Shown: positions 11,264 to 23,130, counted from the stretch's first letter. The stretch: 64,000 nt of DNA from Metaphire vulgaris (GCA_018105865.1 CM030849.1:3412513-3476512); one strand, 5' to 3'. The notes: generated by a model not told the origin, from the sequence alone. Translations and numbers: made by a program.

Positions 11264-11578
11264 GGTAAAGGTAAAGGTAAGTACTTACTTACGTACTTGA
11301 ACGAGCGTAGGGTTTCCGGCGCTGATCTCCGGTACTAGGCAAGCAGCGACGCAGGTGGCTTACGCCATTAATCTAGAGTAGGTTGTCATTACTTTCTCTA
11401 GATCTGCGTTTTACCTTCGCAGCTTAGCGCTGCTACCAATTTATCGACGCCTGGGCGATGAACGGCTTGGTTGGCCGCCGGCACCGCGATTAGATCCCGG
11501 GATGGTCACCCATCCAAGTACTAACCGCGCTCGACGTTGCTTAACTTCGCAAAGGGCCAGATAACCCGGGTTCCGGGT
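11264..11578 (-). mobile_element. 5S-rRNA-headed SINE (SINE3 type)
   Basis: On the minus strand the head (about 11493-11560) contains GTTAGTACTTGGATGGGTGA and AGTTAAGCAACG, which are the internal promoter region of 5S rRNA. The body leads to a TTACCTTTACC tail at 11264-11281. Direct repeats TTGGCGTTAA (11254-11263 and 11579-11588) flank it, showing retroposition. The head is too diverged and lacks the ends needed to be a 5S gene. Pol III promoter elements of the 5S type are presumably retained. Confidence 0.88.
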
Positions 11579-12429
11579 TTGGCGTTAAAAGTTGCCTAGT
11601 AAGATGAAATCCACCACAAGATTAATTCAGTTTTAGGCGACTGCTCTGTAGTCTATTGAGACCGCTGCAGTAGCCTACGAAATTTCCAAACGAATTGCAA
11701 TGCGACAGAATTTTAAAACTTGTTCATTCGATGCAACATCCCAGGTAGACATAGAAAATATCGTTATATAGTGACAAATAGAATAAGGCAGGGCCGTCCA
11801 TAAAATACGCCACGCTCTGAGGGGCAGGCGGCCTAAGAAAGCGTGGCCGTTTGTTACAGGACAAGGAACGGGTAATGATCGTACTTTTCGTACACATGGA
11901 ACCTAAAATATGCCATCTGATGGATGTACTGTATTCTAGCAGAAGATTTCACGATGTCCTTGGCATTTCGTAAATTTTGTTCACGCGAGGTACATGGAAT
12001 TTTAACTCTCAATAGCATTCGTCACTTTGTTCATATTACAGTTTTGGCGAAAAACGTATAAGAATTGATTTGCCTTGAAGTATTCAATCGAGGCAAAACG
12101 TGATCAAAGTTAAAACTCATGATCTGATGAAAATGTCCAATCTGTGTTTCAATCTTTATCACGTTGAAACTGTTGAAGAACTGACCCTAATTCTGACGTT
12201 TAATCCTAACGGGTTATTAACATGAGCAGAATAATTGATTCATTGCTTGCAAAATTTTACTTGATGAATGCAGTTCGCTATATAGGCTCAACCCCATAAT
12301 GCATTTTCATTTCTGTGAAAACGTTGACTCATTATATTATCATAAAGGTTTTTTAATTCGTTTCAGGAACCATTAACCCAGCGTATCTGATCTGTCGGAA
12401 CTAATCAGTCAATCGACGACAGTAGCCTA

Positions 12430-12702
12430 TACCACGTCGCTCCCTTCTCCGTTCCGGCGCCAGCAATCATCTCGTCGTCCCCCTCCGCTCAAGACAGCGG
12501 GGCTATAGAGAACCGGTCCTTTCGTCGTGGAAACCCGGCGTCGTGGAATTTGCTCCCGAAGGCTGTGACAACCGAAACCTCTCCGGATCGGTTCCTACAA
12601 CATCTCAAGACGCATTTGTTTAACATTTCGTTCCCTGTACATCGCCTTTGACTTTAGCCACATAGGCCTAGCTATGTTACTGCGCTTAAGAAATTGTCAA
12701 GT

Positions 12703-12785
<83 letters not shown>

Positions 12786-12790
12786 TAATA
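12430..12790 (+). mobile_element. CR1/L2-like LINE 3' end with (AAT)n tail
   Basis: The plus-strand frame reads AIENRSFRRGNPASWNLLPK followed by SPDRFLQHLKTHLF. It parallels RSISRGNPRLWNSLPEEI and KLKTHLF in the minus-strand LINE at 22400-23130. The element is 5' truncated and ends in an AAT tail at 12703-12785. Confidence 0.82.
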
Positions 12791-12797
12791 CGATTTT

Positions 12798-13133
12798 GTG
12801 AGGGCTTTTGGATGCAATGTCACTACACAATTTGCATTGTACTTAGACTGTTCCATCCTCTGTAAAGAAGCCTTAGAGATGATGAGACTTTTCCCGAAAA
12901 TCAATTCAGTGACCACAATAGATAGGCCTACTCTAACCAGAGGCTATCGCCATTGTATGTTTTCGCTACAAGAATCGATTGATGAAGGAGATCTAGTCAT
13001 TGCATCATCAGAGGCTTATCAAAACAGCGTGAAACAGTATGGGACAGAATTACTGATGAAAGAGAACAATGTAGAAATTACTGCCTTGCGATGTCATCGC
13101 AGACTTGAATGTAGTCAGCCAATCCCTCTTTGA
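12798..13133 (+). CDS. Unrecognised 111-codon open frame
   Basis: The frame starts at GTG within repeat-rich DNA right after the LINE tail and ends at 13133. It contains the peptide LTRGYRHCMFSLQESIDEGD. I do not recognise a domain, see no splice context and see no duplicate in the window. It could be an exon of an unknown gene or a chance frame. Confidence 0.2.
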   Translation: MRAFGCNVTTQFALYLDCSILCKEALEMMRLFPKINSVTTIDRPTLTRGYRHCMFSLQESIDEGDLVIASSEAYQNSVKQYGTELLMKENNVEITALRCHRRLECSQPIPL

Positions 13134-14040
13134 TATTTTAACAAAGCTGCTCCCAAATAATATTTAGTAAGGGCGAAGCCAGGCCCGTAGGAAGTGGGGG
13201 GGGTGCAAGGGTGCAGCTACACCCTTGGAAAAAATCAGGGGGTGCAGCGCACCTTCTGGAAGATAAAAAGGCTGTCTCCATCCAAGGGGGCGGGTAAACC
13301 CCCAAACCCCCTTGGCTACGCCACTGCTTGAGCCCAGGATTTAATTCAGCATTAAACGCAATGAATTAGCGATTGGAATAATGGCGCCATCTATCGAACG
13401 AGCCAAAATGAGGGTTTAATTGAATATGACTGTAAATGATTTCACATCACTTATATGATTATTTTCTCCTCTTGGTTTAGCGAAAACTGAAAACAATTAT
13501 AGCGTATTAATTTCATGCTGCATCAGAATTATTGAATAATTTAGGCTAGGCGAATTTTTTTAATCACGTCTAGACAGTTAAATTACACACCTTTTTAAAA
13601 CAGGGTCAGATTCACATTTATATGACTCCATAAAATGATACGGTGTATTAAGATAGCTGGTTTTTAATTTACATTTTTGTCGCGAAAGTTTTTAAACGTT
13701 CGCTAAAATTAAAAGCAATGTTAAAAGAAAGAGACGGAAGTTATGCATGGACCAGTGGCGGCTCTACCGGGGGTGTGGGGGAGGGTGAAAGGCAGGGGCC
13801 GTGCCTCTATTGAGTATCTGCTCCCAGCTGTTTTTTGCTAGTGAGGATTTTAAAATAGAAGAGTGACGAGTCTGACGACCTTGCTTTCTTCTTTTGTTTG
13901 TCAAGGCTTTTGAAGGCTAAAGTAAAGTTAGTGACGACCTGCCTGATCGAAGCTGACATGCGAAATGGAGCCAGTAGCTCTCATGAAAAAATCATTAGGG
14001 CCTCCTCTTATTATAAGTCAGCAAGGGTTAGGCCTAGCGA

Positions 14041-14128
14041 CTATGTTGGATTCTGAGTCGACAATTGGCGAGACAATTGGCGTATATTCAGCATAATAAT
14101 AATTGGACTAATCCAGCGCCCGAACCTG
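14041..14128 (-). pseudogene. Decayed FReD exon 5 start, array unit 1
   Basis: The plus strand carries GATTCTGAGTCGAC, GGCGTATATTCAGCATAATA and TTGGACTAATCCAGCGCC. These are degraded versions of the exon 5 coding start (SSNWYYAEYTPF-VDSES). An 11-bp internal duplication and indels break the frame. Confidence 0.78.
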
Positions 14129-14381
14129 TAAGAGACTATCGAAAATTTGATGCAAAAAATCAAACTAATAATCACACTTTGTCCATTCTGCTGCATGTCT
14201 GCCATCGGGCCAAAGATAGCTGTGAACAGTTCTGACAATTTCTGTCATGTCATGTCCTGTCGCGTCGTGCATTGAAGTCGTTGTATAGCTCTTCGTTCAT
14301 ACTGGTTTATTTTTCTTACCTCACTTCCAAGCATTGACTAAGGCCCTATACTCAAAATGATCATAAGTTGTCTCTTAAGCC

Positions 14382-14660
14382 CAGTGGCGCAGCCAGGATT
14401 TCCGGAAGGGGGGATTTGGTGTATCTGACCAACTTCGAAAAATCAATCTTGACAATCAAAAAAATTGTCAACCTCGTCTTTTATCGTTTACTTTTTCTTT
14501 CAGATGTGCTGACAAGCAAAAAAACATCGTCGCCGTATTACACCTTTACATTCTATAGCACTTAGAAATAAAAAAAACTGTATGGAAACACATTAAAAAA
14601 TTGTTCGTCGCCATCCAAGGGGGCGGGTAAACCCCCCACACCCCCTTGGCTACGCCACTG
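14382..14660. mobile_element. hAT-like MITE (CAGTGGCGCAGCCAGG family), array unit 1
   Basis: The 279-bp element has ends CAGTGGCGCAGCCAGG and TTGGCTACGCCACTG. Target duplications are CTTAAGCC (14374-14381) and CTTGAGCC (14661-14668). Co-duplicated copies lie near 15797-16055 and 17187-17463. Confidence 0.85.
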
Positions 14661-15469
14661 CTTGAGCCCAGGATTTAATTCAGCATTAAACGCAATGAAT
14701 TAGCGATTGGAATAATGGCGCCATCTATCGAACGAGCCAAAATGAGGGTTTAATTGAATATGACTGTAAATGATTTCACATCACTTATATGATTATTTTC
14801 TCCTCTTGGTTTAGCGAAAACTGAAAACATTTTTAGCTTATTAATTTCATGCTGTATCAGAATTATTGAATAATTTAGGCTAGGGCGAATTTTTTAATCA
14901 CGTCTAGACAGTTAAATTACACACCTTTTTAAAACAGGGTCAGATTCACATTTATATGACTCCATAAAATGATACGGTGTATTAAGATAGCTGGTTTTTT
15001 ATTTACATTTTTGTCGCGAATGTTTTTAAACGTTCGCTAAAATTAAAAGCAATGTTAAAAGAAAGAGACGGAAGTTATGCATGGACCAGTGGCGGCTCTA
15101 CTGGGGGGACCAGGGGGTGGGGCCCGTGCCCCCTATTGAGTACCTGCCCCCAGCTGTTTTTTGCTAGTGAGGATTTTAAAATAGAAGAAAGAGTGACGAC
15201 CTTGTTTTTTTCTTTTGTTTATCAAGGCGTTTGAAGGCTAAAGACTAGTAAAGTTAGTGACGACCTTTTTTGCTCGTCAGTTGTTTTAGAGACGGATTTT
15301 TACCCTTGTCACCACTTTTATCTTGAGAAAATCTGCACCCTCTGCTGAAAATTTTCGTTTCGACCTGCCTGATCGAAGCTGACATGCGAAATGGAGCCAG
15401 TAGCTCTCATGAAAAAATCATTAGGGCCTCTTCTTATTATAAGTCAGCAAGGGTTAGGCCTAGTGACTA

Positions 15470-15549
15470 TGTTGGAGTTTGAGTCAACGACGATTGGCGT
15501 ATATTCAGCATAATAATAATTGGACTAATCCAGCGCCCGAACCTGTAAG
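15470..15549 (-). pseudogene. Decayed FReD exon 5 start, array unit 2
   Basis: Same fragment as at 14041, with GTTTGAGTCAACGACGATTG and TTGGACTAATCCAGCGCC. Only the beginning of exon 5 is present. Confidence 0.75.
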
Positions 15550-16856
15550 AGACTATTTAAAATTTTATGCAAAAATCTAACTAATAACCATACTTTGTCC
15601 ATTCTGCTGCATGTCTGCCATCGGGCCAAAGATAGCTGTGAACAGTTCTGACAATTTCTGTCATGTCATGTCCTGTCGCGTCGTGCATTGAAGTCGTTGT
15701 ATAGCTCTTCGTTCATACTGGTTTATTTTTCTTACCTCACTTCCAAGCATTGACTAAGGCCCTACTCAAAATGATCATAAGTTGTCTCTTAAGCCCAGTG
15801 GCGTAGCCAGGATTTCCGGAAGGGGGGATTTGGTGTATCTGACCAACTTCGAAAAATCAATCTTGACAATCAAAAAAATTGTCAACCTCGTCTTTTCTCG
15901 TTTACTTTTTCTTTCAGATGTGCTGACAAGCAAAAAAACGTCGTCGTATTACACCTTTACATTCTATAGCGCTTAGAAATTAAAAACTGTATGGAAACAC
16001 ATTAAAAAATTGTTCATCGCCATCCAAGGGGGCGGGTAAACCCCACACCCCCACTGCTTGAGCCCAGGATTTAATTCAGCATTAAATTCAAGCATTAAAC
16101 GATTGGAATAATGGCGCCATCTATCGAACGAGCCAAAATGAGGGTTTAATTGAATATGACTGTAAATGATTTCACTTCACTTATATGATTATTTTCTCCT
16201 CTTGGTTTAGCGAAAACTGAAAACAATTGTAGCGTATTAATTTCATGCTGTATCAGAATTATTGAATAATTTAGGCTAGGGCGAATTCTTTAATCACGTC
16301 TAGACAGTTAAATTACATACCTTTTTAAAACAGGATCAGATTTACATTTATATGACTCCATAAAATGATACGGTGTATTAAGATAGCTGGTTTTTATTTA
16401 CATTTTTGTCGCGAATGTTTTTAAACGTTCGCTAAAATTAAAAGCAATGTTAAAAGAAAGAGACCGGAAGTTATGTATGGACGAGTGGCGGCTCTACTGG
16501 GGGGACCAGGGGGTGGGGCCCGTGCCCCCTATTGAGTACCTGCCCCCAGCTGTTTTTTGCTAGTGAGGATTTTAAAATAGAAGAAAGAGTGACGACCTTG
16601 TTTTCTTCTTTTGTTTATCAAGGCGTTTGAAGGCTAAAGTAAAGTTAGTGACGACCTTTTTTGCTCGTCAGTTGTTTTAGAGACGGATTTTCACCCTTGT
16701 CACCACTTTTACCTTGAGAAAATCTGCACCCTCTGCTGAAAATTTTCATTTCGACCTACCTGATCGAAGCTGACATGCGAAATGGAGCCAGTAGCTCTCA
16801 TGAAAAAATCATTAGGGCCTCTTCTTATTATAAGTCAGCAAGGGTTGCTAGTGACT

Positions 16857-16937
16857 ATGTTGGAGTTTGAGTCAACGACGATTGGCGTATATTCAGCATA
16901 ATACTAATAATTGGACGAATCCAGCGCCCGAACCTGT
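16857..16937 (-). pseudogene. Decayed FReD exon 5 start, array unit 3
   Basis: Same fragment as units 1 and 2, with TTGGACGAATCCAGCGCC and the adjoining intron flank. The rest of exon 5 is missing. Confidence 0.75.
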
Positions 16938-17940
16938 AAGAGACTATTTAAAATTTTATGCAAAAAATCTAACAAATAACCATACTTTGTCCATTCTGCT
17001 GCATGTCTGCCATCGGGCCAAAGATAGCTGTGAACAGTTCTGACAATTTCTGTCATGTCATGTCCTGTCGCGTCGTGCCTTGAAGTCGTTGTATAGCTCT
17101 TCGTTCATACTGGTTTATTTTTCTTACCTCACTTCCAAGCATTGACTAAGGTCCTACTCAAAATGATCATAAGTTGTCTCTTAAGCCCAGTGGTGTAGCC
17201 AGGATTTCCGGAAGGGGGGGGGGGTTGGTGTATCTGACCAACTTCGAAAAATCAATCTTGACAATCAAAAAAAGGCCAACCTCGTCTTTTCTCGTTTACT
17301 TTTTCTTTCAGATGTGCTGACAAGCAAAAAAACGTCGTCGTATTACACCTTTACATTCTATAGCGCTTAGAAATTAAAAACTGTATGGAAACACATTAAA
17401 AAATTGTTCATCGCCATCCAAGGGGGCGGGTAAACCCCCCACACCCCCTTGGCTACGCCACTGCTTGAGCCCAGGATTTAATTCAGCATTAAACGCAATG
17501 AATAATGGCGCCATCTATCGAACGAGCCAAAATGAGGGTTTAATTGAATATGACTGTAAATGATTTCACTTCACTTATATGATTATTTTCTCCTCTTGGT
17601 TTAGCGAAAACTGAATACATTTTAGCGTATTAATTTCATGCTGCATCAGAATTATTGAATAATTTAAGCTAGGGCGAATTTTTTAATCACGTCTAGACAG
17701 TTAAATTACATACCTTTTTAAAACAGGGTCAGATTTACATTTATATGACTCAATAAAATTCAATCTTAAGCGAAGCGAGCATAAATATTAAGATCCTTAT
17801 TCTGTTAATTTTTGTCGCGGATGTTTTTAAATGTTCGCCAAATTAAAAGCAATGTTAATTAAAAGAAAGAGACCGAAAGTAACGTGGGGACATGCGAGAA
17901 TTGTCGCTGGGTGAGGAGGAGCAAGTAGAAGATCATAGAT

Positions 17941-18429
17941 CAGGAATGGGCAAAGTGCGACCCGCGGGCCACATGCGGCCCTCGAAGCCCTTTGTGCGGC
18001 CCCGACATCGGGAGATACTACATTAATATGCGGCCCTCTAAAATATATGAAACGTTTGGCAACACCTTAATGACAAATTCAGCATTCAAATTGGATTTAT
18101 TACACTTTGGCACTTGATCGTTAACTAGAAATAATGTTTTTAATAATTTTATTAATTTTTCTTCGATGTGACAGTTTTGGCTTGTTAATAATTACTCAGG
18201 GCCTATACTGTACAGTATTAACCCCTTAACTGGGAATCCCGGATATATCCGTCCATTTTACATTGAGTTACAGTTAAATACACGGTTGAGGGGTTAATAC
18301 GCTATGTTAAAGTCGTTTTGGAAACTACTTAAAAATTTAATTCCAAATGCCGAAAAATGTGTGCGGCCCTCGGCTTTCATCGCAGACACTTTTGCGGCCC
18401 TCTGATAAAAAATGTTCTGCCCATCTATG
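17941..18429. mobile_element. hAT non-autonomous element (GCGGCCC-rich type)
   Basis: The 489-bp element starts CAGGAATGGGCAAAGTGCGA and ends TTCTGCCCATCTATG. Its interior is rich in TGCGGCCCTC near both ends. Target duplications are TCATAGAT (17933-17940) and ACATAGAT (18430-18437). The dispersed copy at about 984 lacks it. A piggyBac-like MITE (18218-18297) is nested inside. Confidence 0.88.
18218..18297. mobile_element. piggyBac-like 80-bp MITE, copy 1
   Basis: It reads TTAACCCCTTAACTGGG at the left and GAGGGGTTAA at the right, with core GGATATATCCGTCCATTTTA. TTAA at both borders matches the piggyBac target duplication. Sister copies are 32889-32969 and 50812-50891. Confidence 0.75.
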
Positions 18430-18733
18430 ACATAGATGCTGATGAAGCTAACTATTTGTACCGTGGCACGGACGACGCTGCTGTCTGGCGTCAGACTGAA
18501 GACAGTTTTCCATACACGCGTTGTCAGTCAAAAATGCTGCTGTAAAAAAGATTACATAGTAGATTGACTGAAATAACTCTTAAAGAAAACATTTATCGCA
18601 ATTGCTTATGTTGGTCACACTCATGCAGTTCACATGGTTAAGGTGGCATACGAAATAACTGTAGTATTGCGTTAGCAGGATTTGATTTAAAGTGGCTTAG
18701 GAGGCATAACTGCATGTGTGAAAGCCACTAGGG

Positions 18734-19085
18734 CAGCGGTTCACAACCTGTGGGTCGCGACCCCGACGGAGGTCGAATGACGATTTGGCAGGGGTCGCCT
18801 GAAACCTTCGGAAATATGGGATTGTCTCTTTTTTGATATGCAAAACTTGTAATTGTACAAAATTTTCCCATTGGTAGTTACTAGTTTTTTTTACTAGAAT
18901 TGCTATTCGAGGATAGACATTGCAGACAATTGAATTAGAATGATTTCAAACATTGTAATTGTTGTAGAATTATTACTTTTAACAGTGTACATTATGAACT
19001 AAAGTAATTTTACCGTTGGGGGGTTGCCACATCATGGGGAATTGAATTGAATGGGTCACGGCTCTATAAAGGTTGAGAACCGCTG
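18734..19085. mobile_element. hAT MITE (CAGCGGTTCACAACC type)
   Basis: The 352-bp element starts CAGCGGTTCACAACCTGTGG and ends AAAGGTTGAGAACCGCTG. The perfect 8-bp duplication is CACTAGGG (18726-18733 and 19086-19093). This end structure is typical of Charlie-like hAT elements. It is inserted beside or within a tRNA-like SINE. Confidence 0.93.
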
Positions 19086-19094
19086 CACTAGGGA

Positions 19095-19165
19095 CACTAA
19101 CGGGGCTTGAACCCGCTCCGTCAGCCTGTCGCTCCAGCGCGTAACCCACTCTGCCATCTTAGAAT
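19095..19165 (-). mobile_element. tRNA-like SINE head
   Basis: The minus strand gives GATGGCAGAGTGGGTTACGC (A box region) and GCGGGTTCAAGCCCCG (B box). The cloverleaf is imperfect, so a SINE head is more likely than a functional tRNA gene. Confidence 0.55.
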
Positions 19166-19584
19166 AATAGTAAGTATAGGCCTAAGTAAAATCTCGTAAA
19201 TCTTTATAGAGCTACGGGGGTAGTAGAGTAGCAGCTGCTTATTCGTATGCGCCTAATCTTTCTTGGAATAGACTCTACCAAAAATAATCCTTAACATAAT
19301 CCTTAACTAATTGATGTTTATTGAGTTAATAAAATAATTTATTAATAGTTAAAATTGTCATTTAATATCTATTTTGTTAGCCGATTGGCAAAACCGTCTT
19401 CAGCAGGAGATGTCATGCCAAATTCGACCGCACGGTCCCTTTTGTCCTTTTCAATCAGTTCCCATGCTCTTTGTACGGCCAGTTTGTCTTCCTCTACCTC
19501 CTTCCTACGCGGCTCAGCTATCTTCCTTTATTCATCCTTCTGCATTTGGAGACGCACGGCGACCGATTCTTTACCTTGTGAACA

Positions 19585-19780
19585 GTGGCGGTTCCAGGAT
19601 TTTTTGGTAGGAGGTGGAATGAAATGAATTCGTAGAAAGTTGGTAAGGGTGGATGAAAAGAGAAGGGAAAAATCAATAAACTTTGCCGAAAAAGGCTGAC
19701 GAAAGAAAAATTTCCCCTAAATTTACTACACTTTTACCAAAAACTAGGTTGACAAGCAAAAAAGGTCATCCGCGCGTTTT
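19585..19780. mobile_element. One-ended copy of the CAGTGGCGGTTCCA MITE
   Basis: It begins CAGTGGCGGTTCCAGGAT and runs through GTTGACAAGCAAAAAAGGTC, in the opposite sense to 9293-9551. The other end is not recognisable. Confidence 0.55.
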
Positions 19781-19936
19781 CCCCGTTGTTTTACTAGACT
19801 TTTACCCAAACAATAGGTTTCACACGCGAAAAAAAGTCCGACACTTGTTTCGCGGATTCAGCAGGAAATGAACGATGATCTATCTGCTTCGACCAAAGTT
19901 CCACTCAGCCAGTCTGTGAAAAAAGGTGGGGAACTC

Positions 19937-19969
19937 TAACCGTAATCCTAACCTAACCCTAACCCTAAC
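19937..19969. repeat. Short interstitial telomere-like repeat
   Basis: It reads CCTAACCTAACCCTAACCC and neighbouring degenerate units, about four to five TTAGGG-type hexamers on the minus strand. Confidence 0.6.
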
Positions 19970-20964
19970 GAACTATGGGTAGCCATCATTTACATTTCTG
20001 TAGCGCTTTTTAAATCTTAGCTTAATGGTTTTGCAACAAGTACACGGTGCTTTTACAATATTGGAACAAATATTGAAAAATTATGTGAACAAATTTTCAG
20101 GGTGCAAAAAGGTGGGGGAACTTAGTTCCCCCGCGTTCCCTCTGACTTTCACCACTGCACTCAGCCAATCTTCGTCGTACACCACTGTTCACATGCTAAG
20201 AGGAGTGGTTAGATAAAACACTTGTGTCGCAGAAGCTGGCTGATATTCAAAAGGACCCAGATAACCAAAAATCGTCGATTCCAGATTTTCCTAGCAGTAG
20301 GATGCTGTGGTCTGTGATCGGTAGACGCGTAAAAGATAGAGGTAAATGAAGATACTCGCAGACGAAAATGAAATCGAAAATTTGTAAACAACGAAATATT
20401 AATGAGTTATTCAGCGAAAATGAAAGCGCAAATGAAGAAATAATGTAAACTGATTATAGGGCTGGGGTCACTGAAAGTTTGACTGTTGCTGACAAGAGGG
20501 GTGAAAAATTACCCAAAAATTATTGTTGACGTATTTAATGGACAGCCCCTTACCACAATAAGACAATTACGAATTATATTCTTTCGCCATCGATGGCAAG
20601 GTGTTTAGAATACACGAGTAATGAACAGGCGTTCTGTTGCCAACGATTCGCGCCTTATATTATATAATAACTCTGGTATAGTTCACATTATTCATATTAC
20701 AGTTTCGGCATAAGAATACAAGTACTGAATTGTTTTAAAGAAATTCAGTCAAAGCATTCATCTAGTCTTCTTATGGACCTATTACATAATGGGGATTAGT
20801 CTAATTAACTTGTATTTATGTATGTAAACTACGCATAAGCACACAGTTCTTAGAAAATGTCACTGGCAAAATAAAGTTAAACAGTTCGGGTAATTATACT
20901 TTGTCTCTCAAAAAACAAATAGCGTGAATGACTGCAGATTCTCCTGTGGCTGTTAAGTTGCTTA

Positions 20965-21345
20965 TTATGCAGTAGCCATCATCATCATCATTCTGGCTGC
21001 TCGCAGTTTACTTGTGGCCTCGATTTGGGGAGTAGGAATCGTAAACCACGAGAAGTTTGGCGAATATCGGCATGTTAGGCATCCATAATAGCAGGAGTTG
21101 AACCACCATCCGCCGACAAACTCCGCTGCACAAGAGCGGTTGCTCCTAAGATCGTTGTCGACGTCAGGCGTTGAAAACTTCATCCCATTGATATTCCCAA
21201 CTGATGGAAGTTGCGTGTTGCTCAGTGAATCGCCGGCGTTTCCTTGGAATCCAGCCAGATGGATCCTGTAACCGTTGGATTTCGAGTCGACGACGAATGG
21301 CGTATATTCAGCATAGTACCAATTGGACGAATTCAGCGCCTGCAA
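20965..21345 (-). CDS. Orphan FReD exon 5 (C-terminal half)
   Basis: The 381-bp open exon uses acceptor TGTATAG before TTGCAGGCGCTG. It encodes SSNWYYAEYTPFVVDS, GFQGNAGDSLS, GMKFSTPDVDND and GGWWFNSCYYGCLTC and ends ARMMMMMATA-stop, so the frame is intact. It lies 3' of gene B on the same strand. The only upstream partner is a scrap of exon 4 at 22311-22340. It may be a dead duplicate or an alternative last exon of gene B. Confidence 0.7.
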   Translation of the reverse strand: MQALNSSNWYYAEYTPFVVDSKSNGYRIHLAGFQGNAGDSLSNTQLPSVGNINGMKFSTPDVDNDLRSNRSCAAEFVGGWWFNSCYYGCLTCRYSPNFSWFTIPTPQIEATSKLRAARMMMMMATA

Positions 21346-22310
21346 CTATACACAAAGCGAGAACCTCAACATGCAACTAATTTCATGCGTGTATTAATAA
21401 ACTATACAGGCAATCGTAAATACCAACGGTCCAAGGCACAGACATCTCAGGAAGTGCATTGGTACACATGAACAACGAGGGACGGGAATATTTTTGGGGA
21501 TTGGAGTAGAATTTGCCAGAATCGCAACACTTATAGTGACAAATGAAACGAGTCCTGTATACTACTGTAAACCCGGTCTGTATCAGCATCAACTGTCAAT
21601 TGACGTCTCAATGGAGTAGAAATATATCGGCCGGATAGAGGAGACGCTTCAAGCTGCGCAAAATAGAAGGGAACAGACGGGTTCTGCAGAGAATTCATTC
21701 ATACATGTAGATCGCTTTTAGTTTGATGCACTGCGTTTGAAATATTGAAAACGACGAAGAAGTAACTATAAATAATCATCTTTATTCGTGACAAGCACAG
21801 CATAAAAAGTAGTACACAACCAGTAGTACACAACCAAGGAAAACACAAATCAACTGAACAAAACTAAATAATAATAATAAAAATAATAATAAAATAAACC
21901 TAATAATAAACAGATAAACTAAATTGAACATGAAATTAATTAATGGTAATTGTTTGTATTTGGCATGCATAACGATCTTGGTTGTTTTAAAAATTGAAAA
22001 GGTGGGTGTTTATAAAAAATATAGAATTGAATGCATGTCCCCCCCTCCGTGGTCCCCATGCTTTATTGCACTTATTCTAAGCAATTAGACCAGTCCTCAC
22101 AGTTGGCTCCATACTTGGAAAGCCGCTACCAAAACAACCGCACTTACCAAAACCTGGAGTCCCCACTGGCGTGCGATCAACATTATAGACATTATTTCGC
22201 AAACAAGGACAAATTCTGTCACTGGTAATGTAATAGGTAATGGAAGACAAGATGTTAAAATGTTGGTATTTTGTTATAACAAGTGATTCATGATTAAGCT
22301 GCATGTTTAC

Positions 22311-22340
22311 TTCAACGCGCAACTTATAAGTAACGGTATA
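22311..22340 (-). pseudogene. Truncated FReD exon 4 scrap
   Basis: Only the 3' end of exon 4 with its splice donor remains (plus strand GTTTAC then TTCAACGCGCAACTTATAAG). After about 30 bp the homology stops at an AT-rich junction before a LINE insertion region. The flank 22230-22310 matches intron 4 of gene B (25800-25890). Confidence 0.7.
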
Positions 22341-22399
22341 TCGGTATATATACCCCGAAATCAGTCTATCTTAACGGTTTTTTATATGATTTACATGTG

Positions 22400-23130
22400 G
22401 TTATTATTATTATTATTATAAATGTCAATTTGTATAGCGCTCTGTGCCTGGTTAAGGCCATAGTCAAGAGCGCTTTACAGAAGCCTCTGATATGAAATGC
22501 TGAAAAGATGCGTCTTGAGTTTCATTGCAAATTTGTCGGGAGTGGCTTCGCTAGTTATCTCCTCGGGGAGGGAGTTCCAAAGTCTAGGGTTCCCCCTCGA
22601 GATAGATCTATCCCCCGAATTTGGCTGTCTTAGACGGGGGAGGGACAACAAGCTGGACTCGGCGACATGATCGTAGTTGCGAGCGTCTGTCAGCTGGAGA
22701 GGGTCGGTGCGCAAGTCTCGATAAATACTCCGGACAGCACGGGTCGTGTAAAGCTCTGAACGTCAACCAACATCGTTTGAATGCTATCCGTCCAGGTATC
22801 CGGAGCCAGTGAAGGTGGTCTCGTAACAGCGGTGTGACGTGTTCGTTCCACCTGGCTCCGAATATAAGCCGCGCGGAAACGTTAAGAACTGATTGAAGGC
22901 GGTTCAGTAGGCTGTCCGGGAGTCGGAAGAGTAGACTGTTACAGTAATCCACGCGTGTCAGGATGAGAGCGCGCACCAACATTATCACGTCCGGTAGTGG
23001 AAGATAACGACGAATGGCTTTGAACCTTCTTAGGTGATAGTAGCAGGTACGGATCAGTGGGATCACATTCGTTACGTGCCCGGTGAACGAGAGCGTCTCG
23101 TCCAGAAGAACACCGAGGAGTCGCAGCTCA
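22400..23130 (-). mobile_element. CR1/L2-like LINE, 5' truncated
   Basis: Minus-strand frames read ELRLLGVLLDETLSFTGHV, CYYHLRRFKAIRRYLPLPD, LTRVDYCNSLLFRLPDSLL, RLQSVLNVSARLIFG and RGNPRLWNSLPEEI, ending KLKTHLFSISY. These form the C-terminal end of a reverse transcriptase ORF of the CR1/L2 group. At least one frameshift separates two open stretches (22608-23066 and 22475-22714). The 3' tail is (TAA)n at 22400-22420. Confidence 0.92.

Larger units (their letters stand above)
13366..17932. repeat. Tandem array of 1.33-1.40 kb units containing a decayed FReD exon start
   Basis: The anchor ATGGCGCCATCTATCGAACG recurs at 13381, 14714, 16111 and 17504 (spacings 1333, 1397 and 1393 bp); the last unit is partial. 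Each full unit holds a MITE of the CAGTGGCGTAGCCAGG type, a fragment of a CAGTGGCGGCTC MITE, and a degraded 5' part of FReD exon 5. Confidence 0.9.

Noticed and set aside
11493..11560. 5S rRNA gene
   Set aside because: Only the internal promoter part is similar; it is fused to a SINE body and flanked by a 10-bp target duplication.
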